The position numbers and the translations under genes were made by a program. A stretch of 64,000 nucleotides of DNA from Costus lasius (lineage: Eukaryota > Streptophyta > Magnoliopsida > Zingiberales > Costaceae): contig CM050454.1 of the NCBI GenBank assembly GCA_027563935.2, forward strand, positions 26,533,501 to 26,597,500, given 5' to 3'. This document shows positions 34,833 through 45,874 of the stretch, piece after piece. Under the pieces are notes generated by a model. The model saw nothing but the letters and a program-made list of their open reading frames with translations, was not told where the DNA came from and searched no databases. How positions within the stretch are numbered: position 1 is the first letter of the stretch; each line of letters opens with the position of its first letter.

Positions 34833-36518
34833 TGAAGAGTCCCCTTCAAGGGGGAGCAAAACCCTAAAGTGATTAGCGCATACTATATTCATCTTGCGGA
34901 AGCTAGGGTTATAGGATCAACTCGCATGTTAAATGATCAACTCGAAAAGGGGCTAGTAAAGATTAATGAAAAACATTCATACCATCGCAATAGCCTAGAT
35001 GTTGCCTTGGAAGCAAAGAGTCGATTGCCTCTTCTCCAAAGGGAATCGCACACAAGAGGATGATGGCAAACTCTTTGTCGCTCCTTGTGCTAGCAAGGGT
35101 CCAAAGTGTCTTTGATCGAATTGTGAGGGATGAAGACCTTGATCTCTCTTGGCCGAATCCTCCTCTAAACTCCAAGCGTCGCCGCACACCACAAGAGACT
35201 AGAGAGGAAGAGATGGATAGGCGAGAATAGAAAGCCCTATTCGAACGTGAGAGTGGTCTCCAAGTGGAGATCATGGTTACTAAAAATAGTCACCACTCTC
35301 GCTTCAATGTTCACGTCAAGTGAACAATTCGCCAAGCCTTGAACCATGCGCTCATTTCATGAGCCGGTTCACATTGGTTCGGTTTAAGAACCAATCAAGC
35401 CAATGATCTAGTCTAGATCTTAAATAAACCCTAAGGTTCCCGATCTAACCGTCGATCTCTTGGTGCTTCTGATCTGTCCGATCTAGCAACCATTCTCTCG
35501 ATCGAAGCTTACCGATCTCAAGCCCTAATCAATCAAACATGATCAGACTAGATCTCACTCACAATCAGAGATTAAATCCCATTAAACTGAACCCAAATAA
35601 TTCAGTCCACACGATCTGACTTAAGTAAGCCATATCATCAAATTGTGCGACCCTAAGGGTTTCCTTTAAATGTCGGTAACGATAACTGACGTCATCACGA
35701 TCAGTGAGGGGTATCTAGCAACACATCACTGTCTCCCGATATAAAGGAAAGAGTCTTCCAAGACTACACCCAAACCATAGCACAAGTGTGAATCAAATCA
35801 CAAAGCATACATATTTCCTTTGCCACTGGATGTTCTTATTGGACAAGCGTGTCAAGCTTGTAGCTCCAATATGATGAGCATGATTAGATCAGATGAACAT
35901 TGTCACCTGGGTATGGCCATACTCTTTTCTCAATCATCTCATCCAGGGGGGCCCCTTTTAGAACATCACACTCCTTAAACAAGGAGACGGCAATCCTATG
36001 TCTATCACTAGTGCCCTAACCTGATTCAAGTTCACCATCCAAGATAATCTATAATCATTATGTTTCAAATGATATTGAACTATCTCAAAACAATGACAAT
36101 CATCATTTAGAAAACACAAGTGATCTCAAGTCAGAGGAAATGTGCCACTTGTCATATTCAAGGAATATTCACATTGTGACAAACAATTGAACATCCTAGT
36201 AGGGTCTGTCCAGTACATCCAATGTACCCATGAGTCTACATCTTATTCCATGCTCGAAGCATCCTATAAGATTAGAACACATATTAGTCTTAACCATATC
36301 AAGGCTGTCTCATGTTCACCAAGATATATCGACTAAGGACATATAGCATGTCAGCCCAGCTGAACAGCTTTGAGACATTATTCAGAAGAACATATATTGC
36401 AGCAGACAATGTAAACAACTGAATAATAACCATGCCTTTATAAACATAACAATTTATTATATGATACAGATACATTCCCACAGGCCTCAAACATTAGCCT
36501 TAAGGGCATACCCCAACA
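34833..36518 (-). mobile_element. Element G: solo LTR in F gag
   Basis: 1,686 bases with TG...CA ends and perfect CTTTG duplications, but no internal region or second LTR. This is the product of recombination between the two LTRs of a former full element. Its Met codon before the conserved GT is lost: minus strand ATT GCG ATG near 34991-34983. Palindrome GGTTACTA/TAGTCACC at 35275-35294 has one mismatch. Confidence 0.95.
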
Positions 36519-37226
36519 CTTTGACCGCTTAACTTTTTGCTTCAGAGCCTTGCTGTAACTCTTGACAGGGGCCTTGCCCTTCTTCCCCTTCTTCTTGTTC
36601 CTAGAAGGAACCATTAAGACAGAGGTCGAAGGCTTTCCCTTCAGAGTCTCCTCAGTAGTCAAGAGCATATTCAGCAGCTCTGCCGGAGTACAGTCGATTT
36701 TGTTCATATTAAAGTTAATGATGAACGCATCGAAAGAGGGCGGGAGAGACTGCAGAATAATGTCTACAGCAAGCTCCTGATTGATGGTATGCCCCAGTTT
36801 CTCTAGAGCCTCCTTGTGCCCAATCATCTTGAGCACGTGAGCTCCCACTGGGCTCCCTTCAGCCAGTTTGCTCTGAAAGAACAGCTTTGTCAGATTATAG
36901 TGCTCAGTCCTCGCCTGCGCAGCATACAGCATCTTGAGGTTTGCTATCATTTCTATAGCAGACATATCCTCATGCTGACGCTGCAGCGGTGGCGTCATAG
37001 ACGCTAGCATCAGGCAAGCGACATCAATGCTATCATTGACATGCTTTTCATAGGCATCCCGAACCGCCCTTGCGGCGTTCGGAGCGGGCTGAGGCGGTAT
37101 AGCCGTCTCGAGGACATACAGTTTCCTCTCTGCCTTAAGAACAATCTTAAGGTGTCCGAACCAGTCTGAGAAGTTTGGCCCAGCAAACTTCTCTCTTTCC
37201 AGTAGGGATCGCACATTGAAGCTCAT
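36519..37226 (-). pseudogene. gag: F gag fragment
   Basis: From ATG at 37226 (MSFNVRSLLE) this runs 236 codons with no stop up to the G insertion, which replaces the knuckle end. The basic KKKGKKGK stretch is present. The reading continues 26 codons into G before a chance stop at 36438. Proposed splice acceptor AG at 37249-37248 and 21-base exon 37247-37227, as in the other copies. Confidence 0.92.
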
Positions 37227-39059
37227 GGTGTTCGTTGCTGCAGGTATCTACAACAATGCAAGAACAGCAAGGTCAGTATCAATGTTAAGAATCAATCAGG
37301 ACTTAAGAATGATTCTTTTTCTCACTATTTTATCTAGCTGAAAAATCCAGCAAAACAGCCCAAAAGAGTAGAACTCTTTTAGTGAGATGGGATCCAGATT
37401 TCATACTTGGTCTCCGCGTCCCGCTCAGGCGAGATAAGATGCACAGAGAGTACAAGCACTAATTTCTGGTAGGCAGTCCCTGCCAATCGCCAACCCGTGC
37501 GATTCCCCTTCATCTGGGCAATCCAGCAGACTGTGCCAACTGAGTTGGTACAACACAGTCTCTGATCCCACAGATGGCTGCCTCCATATAGCTAACATAT
37601 GCCCCATATGTAGCCTACATGGTCAAGCTGACCTGACCTACTCCCTGGACCACCACGTGCTATGCTGAGCAACGAGAAGCGATAAATCCCTTCCCTGTAA
37701 CACGCAGGTGTAATCCCGCACCGTCTGAAGATAGATGGACGTGCCCACTGAGTGGGTACAACACGGCTCCAACGATAGTCAGAACAGTGAGGTTTCGCGT
37801 CAGAAGGCTTACGAGCTTGATATTTTAGCGTTGGATTTTAACAGTCTTTTATCTTCTTGACTATCATGCAATTCCTATGGTGATAGCAGAAGATAAACTC
37901 ATGCAATTCTAATTATAAAAGCAATAAATAGAAAGCATGCTGATCTTATGTGGTAAAAGCCCATTAAGCCTAAGTTAGACCTTAAATTAAACTTAAGTCT
38001 TCACTTGCTTTTCTTCATGGGGCTTTTGCTTCTCATCTGGCCCAACCTAGGGCCTAAGCGCCATCTGCAGCTCAGGTGCGCCTACCAGGGAAAATGCGCC
38101 TGGTCCCAGAGTCGAACCCTGGACCTCCCACCTGGTCAAGCCTCTGCTGCAAGCGCCTCTGCCAAGTGTGCTCTGTGCTCTTGTCTGATTAATTTACAAA
38201 TTAATCTATCTAGACAAGATTGACTCGCAGGTCAATTACATTTTATAAATTAAATGCAATGTGATGCGCAGATCACAATAAAAATTAATTTACAAATTTT
38301 AACCAGGCACGCAGGCCCCAACACAGCACACATTAATTAGGCGTCCCACATAAGATTAAATAAACAAGCATATGCTTACAATCAACATGTGATCCATTCA
38401 TGAAAATAAAATTTTTCAAAAACCCATTGGCATCAATTTTATTTTCCTTATGTGCCCTACTACCTTACAACGGTCCATTAATAGGGATCCACTCAGCAGA
38501 CCTAGTCAGATCCACTGCCCTTGCATGCACCAAGTCCTAACTGACTTGAGTCGACCCAGTGGTCAACTATGCATGCGCTAGGGCTGAACAACCTACATGA
38601 GTTTTGGCAAGCGGGTGTGACCCCGGGCCTAACTCATGCGTGTTCACTAGTTGTCTCAACCAGACCTCGCTACACGCCTTTGATGCAGTCGACCTATAGC
38701 CACCTTATGCTTGCGCATAGGTGCCATCTGGTCGACCCATCTAGGCTGTCAGATGGTCTGATCAGACTAGTTGGATCTTAACTAGAGATGACTTCAACCC
38801 TACTAACCCGTCTAAGGGTTTAATGTAGGTGCGGCTTAGATCTAATGATAGTCGCGCATGTCATTAGGGTTTATAGAAAAACAACTACAACAACATGATA
38901 GATGCGCTATCAACACACATGCGCCAAGGAAACATACAAGTTTCGGCATGAATGAACAATGTACATGTAAGTCTCGCATGTAAGAAAGATCTAAGCATAC
39001 AAGGATCACAGCAGGATAGCAATCATATAAATCATGCATATAACCGCTCTGATACCAAT
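37227..39059 (-). other. Leader and PBS of F
   Basis: Minus-strand non-coding leader with both bulged hairpins (37529-37560 and 37740-37765) and the tRNA-like segment (38109-38165). The PBS TGGTATCAGAGC is at 39057-39046. F's LTR starts at 39060, but only four bases of it precede the H insertion. Confidence 0.88.
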
Positions 39060-39063
39060 TGAA
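39059..39063. repeat. Target duplication of H (TTGAA), left copy
   Basis: TTGAA is repeated at 57294-57298. The target straddles the PBS-to-LTR boundary of F. Confidence 0.94.
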
Positions 39064-40745
39064 TGTTGGGGTATGCCCTTAAGGCTAATGTTTGAGGCCT
39101 TGGGTTTGTATCGGTATCATGTAATAAACTGTTATGTTTATAAAGGCATGGTTATTATTCAGTTAGCTACATTGTCTGCTGCAATATATGTTCTTCTGAA
39201 TAATGTCTCAAAGCTGTTCAGCTAGGCTGACAGGCAATAAAGTCCTTAGTCGATATATCTTGGTGAACATGAGACAGCCTTGATATGGTTAAGACTAATA
39301 TGTGTTCTAATCTTATAGGATGCTTCGAGCATGAAATAAGATGTAGACTCATGGGTACATTGGATGTACTGGACAGACCCTACTAGGATATTCAATTGTT
39401 TGTCACAATGTGAATAATCCTTGAATGTAACAAGTGGCACATTTCCTCTGACTTGAGATCACTTGTGTTTTCTAAATGATGATTGTCATTGTTTTGAGGT
39501 AGTTCAATATCATTTGAAACATAATGGTTGTAGACTATCTTGGATGATGAGCTTGAGTCAGGTTAGGGCACTAGTGATAGACATAGGATTGCCGTCTCCT
39601 TGTTTAAGGAGTGTGATGTTCTAAAGGGACCCCTGGATGAGATGATTGAGAAAGTGTATGGCCATACCCAAGTGACTATGTTCATCTGATCTAATCATGC
39701 TCATCATATTGGAGTTACAAGCTTGACACGCTTGTCCAATAAGAACATCCAGTGGCAAAGGAAATATGTATGCTTTGTGAGTTGATTCACACTTGTGTTG
39801 TTTTTGGGTGTAGTCTTGGAAGACTCTTTCCTTTATATCGGGAGACAGTGATGTGTTGCTAGATACCCCTCACTGATCGTGATGACGTGAGTTATCGTTA
39901 CCGACATTCAAAGGAAACCCTCAGGGTCGCACAATTTGATGATATGGCTTACTTAAGTCAGATCGTGTGGACTGAATTGTTTGAGTTCAGTTTAAAGGGA
40001 TTTAATCTCTGATTGTGAGTGAGATCTGGTCTGATCATGTTTGATTGATTAGGGCTTCAGATCGGTAAGCTTCGATCGAGAGATTGGATGCTAGATTGGT
40101 CAGATCAGGAGCATCAAGAGATTGACGGTCAGATCAAGAACCTAAGTGTTTGTTATGGTCTGGACTGAATGCTTGGCTTATTTGGTTATTGAACCGAACC
40201 AAAGTGAACCGGCTCATGAATGAGCGCATGGTTCAAGGGTGAAGAGAAGTTTGCGCTTGGGGTAAACCCATGGTCGCATGAGTGCATGAACGTGGGAGTG
40301 TTTCTATTTTTAGAAACCATGACTCCTAAACGTGACATCGCCTCACGTTACTCCTCTCTCACGCCTATTGTCGCTCCTTCCTCTCGTCGCTTGCTCATTC
40401 GAGAGTGCATGTGGTGTTGACGAAAGGAGAAGGAAGTTTTTCGCCAAGCCAAGAAGATCTCATCCCTTCCATACGAGAAGGATACTTGGACGATCCTTGC
40501 TAGCACAAGGGACGACAAGAAGAAGCTATACCTCATCTTGTGTGCGACAATTTGGAGGAGACCTCTCTTGTTCTCTAGCTTCCAAGACGCCATCTAGAAA
40601 TGGCTATGGTATGGTTCTATCACTACTATACAATCGGTTTTGTTAATCATAATACCATGCAAGATCTAGAAACCCCCATTCCGTTGCTTTCATTCTTCAT
40701 ATGCGCCTATGATTTAGGGTTTCGCCCCCTTGTGGGGACCTTTCA
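39064..40745 (+). repeat. 5' LTR of H
   Basis: TGTTGGGG to CCTTTCA. Palindrome GTTTC-TATTTTTA-GAAAC at 40300-40317, with an outer GGAGT/ACTCC pairing. ATG GCT ATG (40600-40608) is followed by GTATGG. Near-identical to B's LTR except for the first 180 bases of U3. Confidence 0.96.
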
Positions 40746-40747
40746 AA

Positions 40748-40759
40748 TGGTATCAGAGC
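40748..40759 (+). other. Primer-binding site of H
   Basis: TGGTATCAGAGC two bases after the LTR; complementary to initiator tRNA-Met. Confidence 0.94.
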
Positions 40760-42338
40760 TATGGTTAACGCATGTTTTATGATTGCTTAAGCCCTTTTGT
40801 GATCCTTGTTTGTGAATAACGCTTAGATCTTGATTACATGCGCAAATACATGTTAAGTTGTCATAATCGAAACTTGTAAGTTTGTCTTGGCGCATGTATG
40901 TTGGCGCATTTTAATTGTTGTTGTTTTATCAAAACTATTATAACATGCGCGACTCACTAGATCTAAGGCCTTGCATTAAACCCTTAGACGGGTTATTAGG
41001 GTTGAAGTCACCCCCTAGGTTAGATCCAAAAGTCTAATCAGACCATCTGACAGCCTTGATGGGTTGACCAGGTAGCACCTGTGCGCAAGCATGTGGTGGC
41101 TACAGGTCGGCTGCAGACAGGCGTGTAGCGATGTCTGATTGAGACAACCTATGAACGCACATGAGTTAGGCCCGGGCTCACACCCGCTTGCCAGACCTCA
41201 TTGTGGTTGTTCAGCCCTGGCGCATGCATAGTTGACCTTATGGTCGACTCATGTCAGTTAGGACTTGGTGCATGTAAGGGCAGTGGATCTGACTAGGTTG
41301 GATGAGTGGATCCCTAGTAATGGACCGTTGTAAGGTTGTAGGGCATATAAGCAAAATAAAATTGATGCCCATGGGGTTTTTCAAAAATTTTATTTTAATG
41401 ATTGGATCACATGATGATTGATGCCATGTGTTTGTCTATTTATTCTTATGTGGGCTGCCCATGTTAATTCTATGCTGTGCTGGGGCCTGCGTGCCTGTAT
41501 TAATTTTGTAAATTAATTTTAGATTGTGATCTGCGAATCACATTGCTTTTAATTTATAAAATGTAATTGACCTGCGTGTCAATCTTGTCTAGGTAGTTAA
41601 ATTTGTAATTTAATTAGACAAGAGCACAGAGCACACTTGGCAGAGGCGCATGCAGCTTGAGGCTTGACCAGGTGGGAGGTCCAGGGTTCGACTCTGGGAC
41701 CAGGCGCGTTTACCTGGTGGGCGCACCTCAGCTGCAAATGGTGCTTGGGCCCTGGTTTGGGCCAGATGAGCAGCAAAAGCCCCATGAAGCAAAAGCAAGT
41801 GAAGACTTAAGTTAGGTTAAGGTCTTACTTAGGCTATGGGCTTTTACCACATAAGATCCATGCTTTCTTTTATTGCTTATATAAGTAGAACAGCATGTTT
41901 TAATTTATCTTCTGCTATCACCATAGGAATTGCATGATAGTGAGGAAGATAAAAGACCGTTAAAATCCAACGCTAAAATATCAAGCTCGTAAGCCTTCTG
42001 ACGCGAAACCTCACTGTTCTGACTATCGTTGGAGCCGTGTTGTACCCACTCAGTGGGCACGTCCATCTATCTTCAGACGGTGCAGGATTACACCTGCGTG
42101 TTACAGAGTAGGGATTTATCCCTTCTCGTTGCTCAGCATAGCACGTGGTGGTCCAGGGAGTAGGTCGGGTAAGCTTGACCATGTAGGCTACATATGTGGC
42201 GCATATGGTAGCACATGGGGGCAGCCATCTGTGGGGTCAGAGATTGTGTTGTACCAACTCAGTTGGCACAGTCTGCTGGACTGCCCAGATGAAGGGGAAT
42301 CGCACGGGTTGGCGATTGGCTGGGACAGCCTACCAGAG

Positions 42339-42343
42339 ATTAG
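42339..42343. repeat. Target duplication of I (ATTAG), left copy
   Basis: ATTAG recurs at 51472-51476, immediately after I. Joining the flanks restores the leader seen uninterrupted in A and D. Confidence 0.95.
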
Positions 42344-44038
42344 TGTTGGGGTATGCCCTTAAGGCTAATGTTTGAGGCCATGGGAATGTATCTGTATCAT
42401 GTAATAAACTGTTATGTTTATAAAGGCATGGTTGTTATTCAGTTAGCTACATTATCTGCTGCAATATATGTTCTTCTGAATAATGTCTCAAAGCTGTTCA
42501 GCTAGGCTGACATGCTATAAGTCCTTAGTCGAGATATCTTGGTGAACATGAGACAGCCTTGATATGTTTGAGACTAATATGTGTTCTGATCTTATAGGAT
42601 GCTTCGAGCATGGAATAAGATGTAGACTCATGGGTACATGGGATGTACTGGACAGACCCTACTAGGATGTTCAATTGTTTGTCACAATGTGAATATTCCT
42701 TGAATGTGACAAGTGGCACATTTCCTCTGACTTGAGATCACTTGTGTTTTCTAAATGATGATTGTCATTGTTTTGAGATAGTTCAATATCATTTGAAACA
42801 TAATGATTATAGACTATCTTGGATGGTGAGCTTGAATCAGGTTAGGGCACTAGTGATAGACATAGGATTGCCGTCTCCTTGTTTAAGGAGTGTGATGTTC
42901 TAAAGGGGCCCCCTGGATGAGATGATTGAGAGAGTGTATGGCCATACCCAGATGACTGTGTTCATCTGATCTAATCATGCTCATCATATTGGAGTTACAA
43001 GCTTGACAGGCTTGTCCAATAAGAACATCCAGTGGCAAAGGAAATTTGCATGCCTTGTGAATTGGATTCACACTTGTGCTGTATTTTGGGTGTAGTCTTG
43101 GAAGACTCTTTCCTTTATATCGGGAGACAGTGATGTGTTGCTAGATACCCCTCACTGATCGTGATAATGAGAATTATCGTTACCGACATTTAGAGGAAAC
43201 CCTCAGGGTCACACAATTTGATGATATGGCTTACTTAAGTCAGATCGTGTGGACTGAATTGTTTGGGTTCAGTTTAAAGGGATTTAATCTCTGATTGTAA
43301 GTGAGATCTGGTCTGATCATGTTTGATTGATTAGGGCTTGAGATCGGTAAGCTTCGATCGAGAGAATGGATGCTCGATCGGTGAGATCAGGAGCATCAGG
43401 AGATGAACGGTTAGATCTGGAGCCTTAGGGTTTAATTGAGATCTAGACCATATTGCTTGGGTTAATTGGTCTTGGACCAAACCGAAATGAACCAGCTCAT
43501 TGGTTGAGCGTGTGGTTCAATTTAAGAGAGGTTTGCGATTGGGGTAAACCCATGATCGCATATGGAAGAGTGGCTTTCTATTTTTAGAAAGCATGTCACT
43601 TACGTGACCACGATTCTTGTGGTCTCTCTTCACGCCTCCCTCTCGCTCTATTGTCGGCGCTTGACTTTGCTCTTGAGGCATTCTCTCGTGAAGAAGAAGT
43701 GGACGACATTGGGAGAGTTTTCGCCAAGCAAGAAATTTTTCTCTTTCCCTTTCCATTCGATCAAGGATACTTGGACGATCCTTGCTAGCACAAGGGACGA
43801 CAAGAAGAAGCGCATCTTCATCTTGTGTGTGACGATTTGGAGAAGATCTTCTTTGGTCTTTGCTTCCAAGGCGCCATCCAATCGATGGCCATGGTATGAA
43901 TCACATCCTATTTATTTAAGCTTTCAAAGTTGATCATCTTATACATGCTTTGCGATTCTTGAAACCCCCTTCCGCTGCTATATTCCCTTATATGCGCCAT
44001 GCTGGGTTTCGCCCCCCTCTTGAAAGGGGTCCCTTTCA
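42344..44038 (+). repeat. 5' LTR of I
   Basis: Carries a perfect palindrome with stem GCTTTCTA and TAGAAAGC around TTTT (43573-43592). ATG GCC ATG (43885-43893) is followed by GTATGA. Ends CCCTTTCA. Confidence 0.96.
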
Positions 44039-44040
44039 AT

Positions 44041-44052
44041 TGGTATCAGAGC
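44041..44052 (+). other. Primer-binding site of I
   Basis: TGGTATCAGAGC, two bases after the LTR. Confidence 0.94.
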
Positions 44053-45874
44053 GTGGTTAAACGCATGTTTATATGATTGCTTTGGTGTTGTGATCCATGA
44101 ATGCCGATATGTGCTTAGATCTATAACATGCGTAAATTCACATGTTAAATTATATCATGCCGAAACTTGTTTTTGTTTCATTTGCGCATGTATGTTGTAT
44201 GTTGGCGCATCTTACTTGGTTTGTACAAAACTTGAACACTTGCGCGATTAACACTAGATCTAAGACCTTGCTGTAAACCCTTAGACGGGTTACTAGGGTT
44301 GAAGTCATCCCCTAGGTTAGATCCAACAGTCTGATCAGACCATCTGACAGCCTGAATGGGTCGACCAGATAGCACCTTGGCGCAAGCCTATGGTGGCTAT
44401 AGGTCGACTGCAGACAGGTGTGTAGCGATGTCTGATTGAGACAACTAATGAACACACATGAGTTAGGCCCGGGGTCACACCCGCTTGCCAGACCTCATTG
44501 TGGTTGTTCAGCCCTGGCGCATGCATAGTTGACCTTATGGTCGACTCAAGTCAGTTAGGACTTGGTGCATGCAAGGGCAGTGGATCTGACTAGGTTGGAT
44601 GAGTGGATCCCTAGTAATGGACCGTTGTAAGGTAGTAAGGGCGAATAAGGAAATTAAAATTGATCCCATGGGGTTTTCGAAAATTTTAATTTATGTAATG
44701 GATCACATGATTGCTGATTGGATGCATATGTTTGTCTATTTAGTCTTATGTGGGCTGCTCATATTAATTGTGTGCTGTGCTGGGGCCTGCGTGCCTGGGA
44801 TTTAAAATTGTAAATTAATTATTGTGATCTGCGCATCACATTGCTTTAATTTATAAAATGTAATTGACCTGCGTGTCAATCTTGTCTAGATAGTTAAATT
44901 TGTAATTTAATTAGACAAGAGCACAGAGCACACTTGGCAGAGGCGCTTGCAGCTTGTGGCTAGACCAGGTGGGAGGTCTAGGGTTCGACCCTAGGACCTG
45001 GCGCATTTTCCCTGGTGGGCGCGCCTGTGCTGCAATTGGCGCTTGGGCCCTGGTTTGGGCCAGATGAGCAGCAAAAGACCCATGAAGAGCAAGTGAAGAC
45101 TTAAGTTAGGTTAAGGTCTCACTAGGGCTATGGGCTTTTACCACATAAGATTCATGCTTTCTTTTATTTATTGTTTAAATATTAGAATTGCATGATTAAG
45201 TTTATCTTCTGCTATCACCATAGGAATTGCATGATAGTGAAGAAGATAAAAGACCGTTAAAATCCAACGCTAAAATATCAAGCTCGTAAGCCTTCTGACG
45301 CGAAACCTCACTGTTCTGATTATCGTTGGAGCCGTGTTGTACCCACTCAGTGGGCACGTCCATCTATCTTCAGAGGGTGCGGGATTACACCTGTGTGTTA
45401 CAGAGTAGGGATTTATCCCTTCTCGTTGCTCAGCATAACACATGGTGGTCCAGGGAGTAGGTCGGGTCAGCTTGACCGTGTAGGCTACATATGTGGCGCA
45501 TATGGTAGCACATGGAGGCAGCCATCTGTGGGGTCAGAGACTGTGTTGTACCAACTCAGTTGGCACAGTCTGCTGGATTGCCCAGATGAAGGGGAATCGC
45601 ACGGGTTGGCGATCGGCAGGGACTGCCTACCGGAGATTAGTGCTTGTACTCTCTGTGCATCTTATCTCGCCTGAGCGGGACGCGGAGACCAAGTATGAAA
45701 TCCGGATCCCATCTCACTAAAAGAGTTCTACTCTTTCGGGCTGTTTTGTTGGATTTTTCAAGCCTGATAAAATAGTGAGAAAAAGAATCTTTCTTAAGTC
45801 CTGATTGATTCTTATACATTGATACTGACCTTGCTGTTCTTGCATTGTTGTAGATACCTGCAGCAACGAACACC
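44053..45874 (+). other. Leader of I
   Basis: Non-coding. tRNA-like segment at 44934-44991 with the compensated T-arm (CTAGGG/CCCTAG). Bulged hairpins 45333-45358 and 45539-45570. Proposed intron 43894-45853 (1,960 bases), then exon Ile-Pro-Ala-Ala-Thr-Asn-Thr 45854-45874. Confidence 0.8.

Larger units (their letters stand above)
40746..42343 (+). other. Leader of H, part before I
   Basis: Non-coding. It carries the tRNA-like segment (41638-41695) and both bulged hairpins (42036-42061 and 42242-42273). In the second hairpin one G-C pair is G-T, still compatible with an RNA stem. The leader resumes at 51472. Confidence 0.85.

Noticed and set aside
41638..41695. Genuine tRNA gene in the leader
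   Set aside because: A-box and B-box-like motifs and a T-arm are present, but no acceptor stem or clear anticodon arm can be drawn. Reported instead as tRNA-like.
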